Assembly (NCBI GenBank): GCA_947561585.1
Contig: CANNZV010002489.1
Location: forward strand, 62,001 to 126,000
Source of the DNA: Caprella mutica
Lineage: Eukaryota; Arthropoda; Malacostraca; Amphipoda; Caprellidae
Reading direction: 5' to 3'
Length of the DNA: 64,000 nucleotides
Shown here: one piece after another, positions 20,729 through 31,826 of the stretch
How positions within the stretch are numbered: the first letter of the stretch is position 1
How the letters are laid out: each line of letters starts with the position of its first letter
The notes under the pieces: model-generated
Databases searched by the model: none
What the model saw: the letters and a program-made list of their open reading frames with translations, nothing else
Told to the model about the DNA's origin: nothing
Made by a program: the position numbers and the translations under genes

Positions 20729-22955
20729 TTACCATCTTTCTGTCTACCCTTTATTTTACTGACACATATTATCCTTGAAGTACCTTTCAAATGCTTTCAT
20801 TTCATGAGAAAAACTAAAACGCTTTAATATTTTTTCTATTAATTTATAGTGTTGGTGAAACCAACTAAAATTTGACTCGAGATAATCAGATATATTCCGG
20901 TCATTGAAGTACTGGTGTAGTGATTAACTGTAAAGTGTCGATAGAAAGGATGAATGAAGTGATTTAGACTAGACTAGGTGCAGTGATTAGTATTTCTATA
21001 TCGTATTTCTACTGTTTTACTATCTAGGGAGTATGTGTTAGAGTATTAAATGTTGGTATTTGTTACCTAGTTTTAAACTTGGTTGGGTTTTATAGCATGA
21101 AAACCCGTTGCAAATCATTCTTCTTCTCTTGACTCATTCACTTGAAATATTTAAGTTATTCACTTTAAATCAAAGTAGTGATTTGATATCAGAATAGGGA
21201 AAACATTTAGTGATAGTTTGTATTTATACCACCTAGTGAACCAAGTCAATTTGCCATGTGTTTATTATTGCATTTGTATTTTATAATGTCTATCACATAA
21301 TTTAAGTATTTTATCATGTTCCTTTTTAGTTGTTTTAATTTGTTAAGAGGTACAGTCAAAGAAAAGTGTATCTGTGTTGATTTCTTCAAATTTTTCACAC
21401 TTCTAAATTCTAAAATGATACACTAGTTATAATGTTTGTAGATATTTTTAAATATAGGAAATTAGAAAACTGTTGCGTGAAATTAGCACAGCCATTTTCT
21501 CTGAATAAATATTTTTGTTTTATCCATTTATTTATCTGTGATAGATTTGTTATGTGAAGCAGGTAGCTACTTATAATTTTAGTGATTATAAATGATGAAT
21601 TATTTGTAAGAAATCAAAGATAATATAGTGCCTGTGAGGTCTTATAGCTATCAACTAGTTACGTGGTTATTCTTGTGAAAGGTTGTGAGAAACACTAGTC
21701 TCTAGAGTAAGAACCTTTGCATTTGGTAACTCTGGCCTTATTCTCTCGACTGAGAGGCAATGGTTTCTTCGGGGTCTGTCTATTCCTTTAAAATGAGACT
21801 TTTCTTTAGTCTTATTAAATTGATTATTGTTGTTCTTTAGGATTATTACTTATTAAATGGCAATAACTAATTCACTTCATTTTATTTCAGATGAAAGAGC
21901 ATATCTCTGACTGACTTCTTATTTTCTAATTGAAATTAAGAAATCAATCTTCTTCCTCTCGTCAATTTACTTTTTCACGAATTACTCCAATTATGTATTA
22001 CAATTACCCAATTATGTGTTGTTTTTCTCTTTTCTCAACAGTAAATCAATTATTTATTTTCCACATTAGTTTAGATGTATGTAATAATAATAGATGAAAT
22101 TGATAGCAGTGGAGATTTTAGTTTGTCACGTTTCTGCCCATTAGTTGTGATGGTAAAATTGAATGTCTTTGTCATCTGCAGTAAAGAAGACATGATAGGG
22201 TATTGCTAAGGATAGTTATCAATGGTATAGAACTGTAAAGCGAGTGATATTAGCTTATCTTTTTATTTGCTTTAATTTTGATATAATGAAGCATTATGTA
22301 GCTATACACTAAACACATCAAATATTATGAACATAATACAGCTAGTGACTGGTCACCTCATCACACTAAGATTGTAAAGAAGATACTACCCACATTTGTT
22401 CTCTCTATTGCCCCCATAGATTCTATTCTTTAATAGGTTCTGATAAAAAATTTCTTAAAAATCAAATTTTCTTCACCAGTAATCAAGTTATTTTCATCCC
22501 CTGGATTCACATGTCAAATTTCTGAGGTTTCACGTCTTCACATGCCTTATTTTGGTCACATGAATTGATTAGTTAATTGTTTCAGGTGGATAAATGTATG
22601 GCTCATATCACAATATAGTAATAATAAACTCTAATGTAAGAATACTCAATTTTCTGGCAAATGTTACAATAAGTTTTTTCTCCTGGTTTCCTTGTGATAA
22701 ATAATTCCTTGTTTTATTTAATATTTTAGTCATCAAAATGCTTAGCTGTGAGCCTTTACATGTTTACTATTTAATTATGCTTAACTATTGTGAACTGAAT
22801 ATTAATTCCCATCTTAAAATAAAAGTAGACACTGAACGTGCAGTGGTATTATTTCCTCGAAAAAGTAATTTATTTATATGTAAACAGTGAAATCAGAGGA
22901 CACTGATGAATATTATAAAACTTACTCATTGTTCGAATAGATGGCTTTTACCCCT

Positions 22956-22969
22956 CCCCCCCCCCCCCC
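22956..22969 (+). repeat. Poly-C run at the L1 5' end
   Basis: Fourteen consecutive C residues lie immediately before GAGTGGGCAAC. The matching start of L2 has seven (24964-24970). It is a length-variable homopolymer at a LINE 5' end. Confidence 0.85.
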
Positions 22970-23200
22970 GAGTGGGCAACATTGACGTTGTGGGGGGGCT
23001 TGAGCGCACTGATGAACTGAGGAGCTGTGCCAATGGGGTGACCTGGTCACCCCGGAAGATGCAATCATGCTGGAGAGGTCCTCACAGAGGAGCCAGACAA
23101 ATAGCTCACGACGATGGACCTCTGGTAACTGACGCGGAAAACCCAAAAAAGGAAGGCAACCTTACTAAAAAAATCCCCTCCGATATAGGTATTATCAACT

Positions 23201-24683
23201 ATGAAAAGTACAAATACGGCCCCCAGTCCAGTCGTCACTGAGTGGGGGGCAAGGGGGTGCTAAGAATCTCCCGGTCCAATCGAGCGACAACCCGGCAACG
23301 AACGCATCTCTATCTGACTCTGTACCTGGAATAACTTTAAAACCAAGTGGTTCGGGAGAGCCCCAATCTTCCAATATGCCCTGTGCATCAAAATCCAATG
23401 CACATGTCCAGGTAGTGGACAAACCCACAGGTAGATCGTCTACCAGACCAAGAGAACGTAAAGAGATACAACACCTTTGACGAAATGTACTCCACCAAGA
23501 ACTTTGTAAAATATTACTCAATTAAATCTAAAAGTGATGCAAACCTTATACTAAACTAGATATGTTCTAAGTCGATAGAGCCATCAGAAACCTAATTTGA
23601 TCATTTGAAAGAATATCTGAAGACTACAATAATAAAACATGGACCATCGAAGTTAGATCAGTAGCACAAGGACTGAAATTGCAACAAATGACCGAACTTC
23701 TTTCTGAACAAATCATTGTAACACCTCATGAGCATCATAATAAATCCCAAGGAGTGATCACTTGTGCTCTCCTCAAGGGGTATAAAGATGAAGAAATTGC
23801 AGAGGGACATGCTGAACAGGGAGTCCTCAGCTGGCGAAGAATTGTGAGAAATGCCAAGTCACCCAACCCGGAATCTACTACAACACTAATACTGACCTTC
23901 AATACACCTAACCCACCAGACCATATCACCATCAGAACAGGATTAATAGAAAGAATAAGACTTTATATACCCCTTCCCAGACGATGCTTCAACTTCCACC
24001 GATATGGACACTCTGGAGCCAAATGCAGGAAACCAGTGCCAGTCTGTGGTCGATGCAGCAACGATATAATAGGAGACCATAACCCGCAAGCATTTACCCT
24101 CCCTATAAATTGTGCAAACTGCAAAGAACCTCATAATGTATCCTCTAGAACCTGCCCTAAATATCTAATAGAAAAAGAAATAACTTTCTTTTGCTGAAGC
24201 CAGAGCTAAGGTAAAATCCACCTTCAACCCAATTGCAAAATCATATGCAGCAGCAACCGCTGTCAAACCAACAGACAGAACAAAAGATAATAATAACAAC
24301 AACATGCCAAAACAAAGAATTGAGGAATCTTTAAGCAATAACGATAATAACAATGATTATACACCAAACTTTAACATGGAACAGAGAGCATCCACCAAAA
24401 GAACATTATGCAGAACTGACTCATCTTCACCAGAATGAAATGAAACCAAGAAACAGCATAATAAACCATCTAAAATTCCCAAACATGACAGAAACTATCG
24501 TTCCCATATCCGAAATGATAGCGAACCAATGGAAACAACCATACCACCTGACAAAATTTAGAAACAAAACTCAGCCCCAGATTTACATGAAATAACCCAA
24601 GTAGAAAACGACATACTGAATAGTGCTCGTAAAGCAATCAAAGACAAGAAGAAAGAGAAAAATGCACAGCACAACAAGAAATA
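23201..24683 (+). pseudogene. L1 ORF1 (zinc-knuckle RNA-binding protein), broken
   Basis: The start codon corresponds to the intact L2 ORF1 start. Recognisable parts include a frame at 23679-24197 with the RNA-binding core and three zinc-knuckle-like units (CRKPVPVCGRC and CANCKEPHN among them). One knuckle Cys and its neighbours are altered (NFHRYGHSGAKC). Multiple frameshifts and stops occur before and after. LINE ORF1 proteins coat the element RNA, but this copy cannot make a complete one. Confidence 0.75.
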
Positions 24684-24698
24684 GCCCACCAGATCCAT

Positions 24699-24962
24699 AT
24701 GAATCCTCAACACAAGATAATACAATGGAATTGTCAAGACTATAGAGCAAAATATGAAGATCTCTGTAAATTACTGAATCAGGAAAACCCCGCAATAGTT
24801 ATTCTACAAGAAACCATCAGCCATCATATAGTGATATCAGTGTTCCAACCCCAGGACATGGACTTGCAACAGCCAGACTAATCTCCAAGCCTCAGCATTC
24901 AGAATACAGCTTTCCAGACAGTACACGTTACTCAATATATACCTACCTCCTAGGCAATTCAT
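24699..24962 (+). pseudogene. L1 ORF2, 5' segment (endonuclease start)
   Basis: It begins with an ATG and the IIQWNCQDYRAKYEDL motif of an apurinic endonuclease N-terminus, followed by VILQET with the catalytic Glu. It then suffers frameshifts and is cut at 24962 by L2. The reading resumes at 30511. Confidence 0.75.
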
Positions 24963-25202
24963 ACCCCCCCGAGTGGGCAACATTGACGTTGTGGGGGGGC
25001 TTGAGTGCACCAATGAAGTGAGGAGCTGTGCCAGTGGGGTGACCTAGTCATCCCGGAAGATCCAATCATGCTGGAGAGGTCCTCACGGAGGTGCCAGACT
25101 AATAGCTCACGCAGACTGACCATAAGATCACCGACCCAGAATATCCCACCGAGGAAGGCAACCTCACCAAAAATCCCCTCTGATACAGGCTAAGATCAAA
25201 TC

Positions 25203-26711
25203 ATGATAAGTACAACTAAGGCCACGGCCCCCAGTCCCGGGCAGCCCCTCCAGTCGTCACTGAGTGGGGGGCAAGGGGGTGCTAAGAATCTCCCGGTCGG
25301 ATCAAGTGACACTCCGATAACGACTGACTCTGTACCTGGAACTTCATCTGGATCTACTCTACTACAATATGGCTTGGGAGAGCCCCAATCTTCCACCTCT
25401 GCCAAGGCACTAAAACCCAGTGCCAATGTTCAGAAAGTGAACAAACAAGCAGGTAGTACATCTACCAGACCTAGAGATAAAACTAAATTGAATACCTTTG
25501 ATGAAATGTATAGACCCGGAAAATTTGTACGATTCTACACCATCAAGTCTAGCCACGAAGCTAATCTAACAAAGTTGAATATGTTTAAAGTTGACAAAGC
25601 CGTATCTAGCCATATTGGAGTCTTCGAGAAAATATCGGAAGATTTTAGTAACAAAACATGGACCATTGAAGTGAAAAGCGAGATGCAGGGAAGTAAATTG
25701 AGAGAAATGAGAGAACTTATGTCTGAACCCATTATTGTAACTCCGCATGAATATCATAACCAATGTCGAGGTGTCATAACATGTGGCATTTTGAAGGGAT
25801 ATGAAGATTGTGATATTGCTGAGGGATTGAAAGAGCAGGGAGTTACGAACTGCAGAAGAATAATTAGAAACCCCAAATCAAACAATCCAGAACCGACATC
25901 AACCCTAATTTTGACATTTAATGTACCGTACCCACCTGAACGAATTACTATAAGGACAGGACTGTCCGAGAGGGTCAGACCTTATATCCCTCTCCCACGC
26001 CGCTGCTTTAACTGCCAGAACTATGGGCACTCTGGTGCTAAATGCAGAAAACCTATAGCAGTATGCGCACGATGTGGAGACGATCTTGATGAGAGCCACA
26101 GGGCTGAAACATGCGACAGGCCAACCAAATGTCTGCATTGCAAACAGCCTCACAGTGTATCTTCCAGAAACTGCCCTAAATATATTATAGAAAAAGAAAT
26201 ACTAACCATAAAGACCAAAGAACACTTAACTTTTGCTGAAGCAAGAGCAAAAGTTAATTCTAACACTCTATTGAGATCATATGCTCAAGTAACTGCAGCT
26301 AAGAATATCCCTCCAATAATTAATAACCCACCAGAATATAACAATAATAACAATTCAGAGACCAACAGAAATAAAGAACAAAAACAAACTTCCAGAAAGA
26401 GAACCATGAATAGAAGTGATTCGTCGTCAGCAGAACGACATGATAGAGAAGAAAACTTAAATAAATCACGGAAACTCCCTAAACATGATACCCCTCCCCA
26501 AAACCTAACCCCACAAAATGATAACTCAATGGAAGTTACCATACAACCCGAGACAGGCGCGGAGAGATCAAGGTCACGGGCAAGACACTCCGCCCCTGAT
26601 ATATATGCCCAAACACAGCACGAAATCCTGAACAACAGGCGCAAGCTATCAAAAGAAAGAGATAAACCCCAACGAGACCATAGCAGACCATCACGATCTG
26701 CTAAGGAATAA
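25203..26711 (+). CDS. L2 ORF1, zinc-knuckle nucleic-acid-binding protein
   Basis: This is a 502-residue open frame. The N-terminus is low-complexity. A middle domain (about residues 100-260) resembles the pre-zinc-knuckle region of arthropod LINE ORF1 proteins. Three zinc-knuckle units follow from Cys268 (CFNCQNYGHSGAKC, CARCGDDLDESHRAETC, CLHCKQPHSVSSRNC). The C-terminal ~150 residues are Asn/Ser/Arg-rich. Such proteins bind the element RNA and help deliver it to the nucleus. ORF2 starts six bases after its stop, which suggests reinitiation for ORF2 expression. No stop or frameshift interrupts it, unlike the ORF1s of L1, L3, L4 and L5. Confidence 0.88.
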   Translation: MISTTKATAPSPGQPLQSSLSGGQGGAKNLPVGSSDTPITTDSVPGTSSGSTLLQYGLGEPQSSTSAKALKPSANVQKVNKQAGSTSTRPRDKTKLNTFDEMYRPGKFVRFYTIKSSHEANLTKLNMFKVDKAVSSHIGVFEKISEDFSNKTWTIEVKSEMQGSKLREMRELMSEPIIVTPHEYHNQCRGVITCGILKGYEDCDIAEGLKEQGVTNCRRIIRNPKSNNPEPTSTLILTFNVPYPPERITIRTGLSERVRPYIPLPRRCFNCQNYGHSGAKCRKPIAVCARCGDDLDESHRAETCDRPTKCLHCKQPHSVSSRNCPKYIIEKEILTIKTKEHLTFAEARAKVNSNTLLRSYAQVTAAKNIPPIINNPPEYNNNNNSETNRNKEQKQTSRKRTMNRSDSSSAERHDREENLNKSRKLPKHDTPPQNLTPQNDNSMEVTIQPETGAERSRSRARHSAPDIYAQTQHEILNNRRKLSKERDKPQRDHSRPSRSAKE

Positions 26712-26717
26712 TGACCG

Positions 26718-29700
26718 ATGTCTAAAATCATACAATGGAACTGCCAAGGGTACCGTTCCAAATATGAAGACCTCAAACTGATCATCAACCTGGAAAACCC
26801 TGCTGCTGTACTACTACAGGAAACAATGCTAAACAACCATAACTTCAGACCTCCAAGTGGATACACACTATATTGTGACTATAATAATCCACTACCAGGC
26901 AATGGACTTGCGACATTAATTAGAAATGATGTGCCTCATCATAGAATTGACCTGAGAGGTAGTCTACAAGCTACAGCCTTTAGAGTTGGCTTGGGGCACC
27001 AATACACACTGTGTAACGTATACGTTTCCCCCAATGAGAGGCTCTCTCTAGATGCTATCACCTCCCTTATCGACCAACTACCGATGCCTGCTATGATTTG
27101 TGGTGACTTTAATTGTAGACACCATCTATGGGACCCTATGTGTGACAGATCAGATGCCAGAGCACTGACAATAGAGAGAGCCTTACTGTCAACCTCCATG
27201 TCATTATTGAATAATGGCAGCCCTACTCATTTCTATGTTCAGAATGGCAGCTCGTCAGCCATTGACCTAACCATGTGTTCAGCAGAGGCTGCCCTTGAAT
27301 TTGTATGGGCAACGATGGATGATCTGCATGGTAGTGACCATTATCCTATATGTATTGAAGAAAATGCCGCCGTCCCATATTCACCTCAAGTCAGATATCT
27401 GGAACACAGAGCTGATTGGGCTCTGTATGAATTGGAGACTGCAACTCAACTTGAAGATGACTTCATTGAAAACAATACAGTTGACGAACTTCTGGTGCAA
27501 TTCAACAATCTCATAAGAAACGCTGCAGATATCGCAATACCAAAGTCCTCTGGTTCACTCCAATCCAAAAGAGTACCTTGGTGGTCGAATGAATGCTCTG
27601 AAGCTATTAGGAATCGAAAGAGAGCTCAGCGCAAATACCAGAGAAGCTTACTGATTGTAGACAAGATTGCATTCTGTCGCCTAAGGGCTATAGCCAGAAA
27701 CACTCTCAGAAATGCGAAGAAAACATCTTGGATGAAGTATGTGAATAGCATTAACTCGAACACTCCTATGTCCAAAATTTGGAAGAGGATTCGGAAGATT
27801 AGAGGATGTTACCAAAACATAAAATCTCCATGCTTGGTTGTTGATGGTGAGTCGGTGGCTGAGAGGGATAGAGTTGCAGAAATTCTGGCTTCTCATTATG
27901 CGCTTATCAGCAGCAATGACTCCTATGACCATCGATTTCAACGAGTGCGTCAGAATGCTGAACAACAGCCTCTCAACTTCAAAACACGAGAGGAACACCA
28001 ATATAACTCTCCTATCAGCACCTTGGAATTTGAGAGAATGATATCGTCTTCTTGCAAATCCTCACCTGGTGAAGATGAAATATCCTACAATATGATTAAA
28101 AAGTCTCACCCAAGTTGCAAAAATTTCCTTTTAGGAATATTTAATAAAATACTAAAAACTGGTTACTATCCAAAAGATTGGCGAACATCTGTTGTCATAT
28201 CCTTCCCGAAACCTAACAAGATACCAGATTGTGCTGAAAACTTTCGGCCAATCTCCTTAACAAGCTGCCCTGGAAAATTGCTAGAGAAGATCATCAACAC
28301 AAGACTCACTCTTTTTCTGGAAAGCAATGGACAAATCCCAAAACACCAATTTGGATTTCGAAAAATGCAAGGCACACTTGATGCCCTGAATAAATTTATA
28401 TCTGATGTTAGTGGTGCATTGAGCATAAAACAGCATGTACTGTGCGTCTCCTTTGACCTTCGAAAAGCTTATGATTCAACGTGGAGATTTGGCATACTCA
28501 GAGCTATTCATCAGACAGGAATGCGTGGCAATATACCTGTCATCATCCAGAAGTTCCTGTCTGATAGAACCTTCAAGACAAAGATTGGTGACGTAACGTC
28601 AGAATCTCACTACCTAGAGCAGGGTGTGCCCCAGGGCAGTGTCTTAAGCTGCACATTGTTCTCGCTGGCCATCAACGGAATCCTTTCATGTGTACCTAAT
28701 GGTGTTGAAGCCCTGCTATATGTTGATGACCTCTTGATTTATTGCAGTGGAACCTATGTTTCTGGTCTGGAACGTAGACTTCAGAGTGCAATCAACAAAA
28801 TAGAATCATGGGCAACCTCTCATGGCTTCACATTCTCGCCATCGAAAACGAATTGTATCCACTTTCATCGTAAAAGGAAACTTCAGCCCCCTCTCAAGAT
28901 TACTCTTAACAACAGAATAATAGTCAATAGAGAATCTATAAAATACCTTGGAATGATAATCGATCGAAAGCTAGATTGGAAAGACCACATACAGAGCATT
29001 AAACTGGACTGCATGAAGAGACTTGATCTCCTGAAGTGCCTTTCTCACACTACTTGGGGATCGGATCGTACGACACTTCTCAGACTATATCGCGCTATCA
29101 TCAGATCAAAACTTGACTATGGATCATTCATCTATAACACTGCAAAGGAGAGTAATCTGAAGAAGTTGGATCCAGTTCATCATGCTGCGATAAGATTGTG
29201 TACTGGCGCTTATAGGTCATCCCCGGTCTTGAGTTTGTATGCTGACTGTGGTGAACTACCTCTGCAGAAACGCAGAGATCAGCTTCTACTCCAATACCAT
29301 GCCAGGACTCTGCAACTCCAAACCTCAGCTGCCTATAGATATGTTCACCAGAATGATGATAACAATAACATTATTGCTGAACAAATAGGCAACCTGCTCC
29401 TCAGTCTCGACATTGACATTGCCACACTGCCATTTAAGTTCTCTGTACAACCTGTGTGGCAGGCTTGCCCTGACTTAATTTGTCAATTGTACGACTACCC
29501 AAAGAAAGGAACCTGCTCTGACCAATCCATGAGAATGTATTTCTACGATCACCTACAGAATTGTCACAACCATCAGTTTCCTATCTACACCGATGGGGCT
29601 AAGCGAGAGACTGGAGTTGGTGCTGCTGCAGTGAGTCTGCTGGACACTAAGAGCATTAAACTCATGACTGAAAGCTCTATATTTACTGCTGAATTGTGCG

Positions 29701-30422
29701 GTATATTATGTGCTCTCCAAATTGCATTTGAAACTGAACGAGATGAGTTTATTATATATTGTGACTCTCAAAGTGCTCTCCGTGTTGTTGATCATTATGA
29801 ATCAACACACCCTCTTATTAATAAGATTATTGTATGGCTTATGAAACTTAAAATGAGACACAAGACTGTCAAATTCTGCTGGTGTCCTGCACATGTCGAC
29901 ATTCCAGGAAATACAGCGGCAGACAATGCGGCTGCAGCAGTAATTGAATCTGATAACGAAGTGAGCAATGAGGAAACTCCATACAAAGATTGGTATCCGA
30001 TCATACGATCTAAGGTAAAACACTCTTGGAGTGAAGAGTGGCGAACTACACAGCATAATAAACTGAGACTAATCAAGGAGTCTGTGGACCCATGGCCTTC
30101 CAGTAACTACCCGGACCGAAAAACATCAATGATAATAACCAGACTTCGAGTTGGCCACACCAAGATAACGCATCAATATCTCATGGAAAGAATGCATCAA
30201 CCATTTTGTGAGGACTGTTTGGTGCCTCTCTCGGTCAAGCATTTCCTCGCAGAATGTCCTTCACATATGGAAATAAGAAATAGAATATTCCCTGAAACTC
30301 AAGATATGAACCCTGAAGAAACCATAAAACTTATGCTGGCAGAAAAACCTGATGTCCAGTTCCACATGGATAGAATACTGATTCTTCTCAGAGAAATGGA
30401 TATGATTGACAAAATCATCTAA
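26718..30422 (+). CDS. L2 ORF2, endonuclease-reverse transcriptase-RNase H
   Basis: This is a 1234-residue open frame. The order is apurinic-like endonuclease (about 1-230; Asn8, Glu35 in LLQET, later SDHYPI), reverse transcriptase (about 480-750; FRPISL, FDLRKAYD, PQGSVLS and YVDD at 668-671), RNase H (about 955-1080; YTDGAK with Asp959, TAELCG, CDSQSAL, and the PAHVDIPGN segment) and a C-terminal Cys/His segment (CEDCLVPLSVKHFLAEC). The protein nicks the target and copies the RNA in place. All motifs expected for activity are present. The start is the first ATG after the ORF1 stop and aligns with ORF2 starts of the neighbouring copies. Confidence 0.93.
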   Translation: MSKIIQWNCQGYRSKYEDLKLIINLENPAAVLLQETMLNNHNFRPPSGYTLYCDYNNPLPGNGLATLIRNDVPHHRIDLRGSLQATAFRVGLGHQYTLCNVYVSPNERLSLDAITSLIDQLPMPAMICGDFNCRHHLWDPMCDRSDARALTIERALLSTSMSLLNNGSPTHFYVQNGSSSAIDLTMCSAEAALEFVWATMDDLHGSDHYPICIEENAAVPYSPQVRYLEHRADWALYELETATQLEDDFIENNTVDELLVQFNNLIRNAADIAIPKSSGSLQSKRVPWWSNECSEAIRNRKRAQRKYQRSLLIVDKIAFCRLRAIARNTLRNAKKTSWMKYVNSINSNTPMSKIWKRIRKIRGCYQNIKSPCLVVDGESVAERDRVAEILASHYALISSNDSYDHRFQRVRQNAEQQPLNFKTREEHQYNSPISTLEFERMISSSCKSSPGEDEISYNMIKKSHPSCKNFLLGIFNKILKTGYYPKDWRTSVVISFPKPNKIPDCAENFRPISLTSCPGKLLEKIINTRLTLFLESNGQIPKHQFGFRKMQGTLDALNKFISDVSGALSIKQHVLCVSFDLRKAYDSTWRFGILRAIHQTGMRGNIPVIIQKFLSDRTFKTKIGDVTSESHYLEQGVPQGSVLSCTLFSLAINGILSCVPNGVEALLYVDDLLIYCSGTYVSGLERRLQSAINKIESWATSHGFTFSPSKTNCIHFHRKRKLQPPLKITLNNRIIVNRESIKYLGMIIDRKLDWKDHIQSIKLDCMKRLDLLKCLSHTTWGSDRTTLLRLYRAIIRSKLDYGSFIYNTAKESNLKKLDPVHHAAIRLCTGAYRSSPVLSLYADCGELPLQKRRDQLLLQYHARTLQLQTSAAYRYVHQNDDNNNIIAEQIGNLLLSLDIDIATLPFKFSVQPVWQACPDLICQLYDYPKKGTCSDQSMRMYFYDHLQNCHNHQFPIYTDGAKRETGVGAAAVSLLDTKSIKLMTESSIFTAELCGILCALQIAFETERDEFIIYCDSQSALRVVDHYESTHPLINKIIVWLMKLKMRHKTVKFCWCPAHVDIPGNTAADNAAAAVIESDNEVSNEETPYKDWYPIIRSKVKHSWSEEWRTTQHNKLRLIKESVDPWPSSNYPDRKTSMIITRLRVGHTKITHQYLMERMHQPFCEDCLVPLSVKHFLAECPSHMEIRNRIFPETQDMNPEETIKLMLAEKPDVQFHMDRILILLREMDMIDKII

Positions 30423-30510
30423 CCCCTACTTGAATCCGATGCGAAATGACTAGCATCAAAAGCATCAAGACTACATGAAGCAATAATAATAATAATAATA
30501 GGCAATTCAT

Positions 30511-31605
30511 ACAACTCAATGAAATAAGCACAATTATAGATCAACTTCCTCCACCAGTTATTGTTGGAGGGGACTTCAACTCAAGACATCCCTTGTGGGA
30601 TATTGGCTGTAACCAACCTGATGCAAGATCACGCACAATAAAAAATATGTTACTCTCCTCATCCTTATCAATACTAAATACAGGTAATGCCACCCATTTC
30701 CACACTCATACTGGAACAACATCTGCCATCGACATCACTTTATGCACTGCAATTCTATCCACGGAACTATCCTGGTCAACTTTGGATGACCTTTATGGCA
30801 GTGATCACCACCCGATTGTGATAGTAGAGATAGCAGCTGAGGCTCAACCTGCTGAAACTAGGTTCTTGGAACACAGCAGATTGGCAAACATTTCAACAAA
30901 GTACTATAATAGAAGACTACGAATCCCTGATCAATAACAATACAATTGATGAACTCGTAGAAATATACAATAATTACATCATTAATGCAGCGAACATCTC
31001 TATTCCTAAATCATCAGGCAAAATCTACCCTAAAACCGTACCATGGTGGACCCCCGAATGTACCAATGCAATCAAAGAACGCAAAATAGCCCTACGCAGA
31101 TACCAACGCAGCAAACTCATTGCAGATAAGATAGCCTACTGCAGGGCTCGTGCAATAGCTAAGAAAATCCAAAATGAATCCAAAATACTCTCATGGAAAA
31201 AATATGTATCCGAAATCAATATAAACACTCCAATGTCCAAAATTTGGAAGAAAATACGAAAAATCAGAGGAACATACCATAGCACCAAACCTCCATACCT
31301 CATCAAGAATAAACAGATAATAACTGACAGTGAGGCGGTTGCTGAACTGATGGCAACTCATTATGAAACAATCAGCAGCAATAGAAACTACAGTCAACAG
31401 TTCAGAAGATTTCAACAATCAAAAGAGCATACTATAAACTTCAAGACGCAACAAGGTCTACAATACAATAGCCCACTTACAATGATAGAATTCAAACGCA
31501 TGCTCTCTCTATGTTGCAATTCTGCTACAGGAGAGGACGATATAAGCTATAACATGATCACAAACTCAGATGAAAGTAGCTAACACTTATTATTGTCAAT
31601 AAAGA
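30511..31605 (+). pseudogene. L1 ORF2, middle segment (endonuclease end to RT start)
   Basis: It resumes directly after the L2 duplication with the endonuclease motif GGDFNSRHPLWD and then SDHHPI. It is followed, after frameshifts, by the linker and the ATGEDDISYNM region at the reverse transcriptase start. It is cut at 31605 by L3. Confidence 0.8.
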
Positions 31606-31826
31606 CCCCCTCGAGTCTTCCACCTTGCCGTGGTGAGGCCGTGAGGGGGCTTGTGTGGGCCAATGATGGTAGAGGCTATGCTAGCTGGGGGTCTCAACCC
31701 TCAGGCAGATTCAATCATGCTAGATTGGCTCTACCTGAGGCTCCAGACTAAGAGTTGGTGTGGACGGACCCCTGGATATGACTGGAAACTGATATGGCTC
31801 AGCTATGAAGAGAATAGCTGGGGAAG

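Larger units (their letters stand above)
19660..22939. other. Gene-free flank downstream of the metallopeptidase gene
   Basis: No convincing exon was found in 3.3 kb. The 3' untranslated region of the gene lies in the first part, but the polyadenylation site was not identified. Two repeats are annotated inside: a LINE-like tail at 19755-19830 and a palindromic MITE at 20573-20728. Confidence 0.5.
24963..30500 (+). mobile_element. LINE L2, full length, both ORFs intact
   Basis: This is a 5538-bp element with a 240-bp leader, ORF1, ORF2, a ~60-bp 3' untranslated region and a TAA-repeat tail (30483-30500). The 10-bp duplication GGCAATTCAT is exact on both sides (24953-24962 and 30501-30510). 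The TAA tail, the RNase H domain and the zinc-knuckle ORF1 fit the I group of non-LTR elements (I/LOA-like). The exact clade needs a tree. It is inserted in ORF2 of L1, same strand. Confidence 0.92.

Noticed and set aside
22956..22969. Poly-C run as a possible telomere or G-quadruplex element
   Set aside because: It is a single C tract at the LINE 5' end, with a shorter version at the L2 start. There is no telomeric repeat or set of four G-tracts.
22906..23521. Open frames on both strands over the L1 leader
   Set aside because: They overlap the GC-rich LINE leader and resemble no domain. The same leader in L2 is untranslated.
26285..26866. 193-codon open frame on the minus strand
   Set aside because: It is antisense to the end of L2 ORF1 and start of ORF2, both clearly coding on the plus strand. 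Its Leu/Ser-rich composition is what antisense of that sequence gives.
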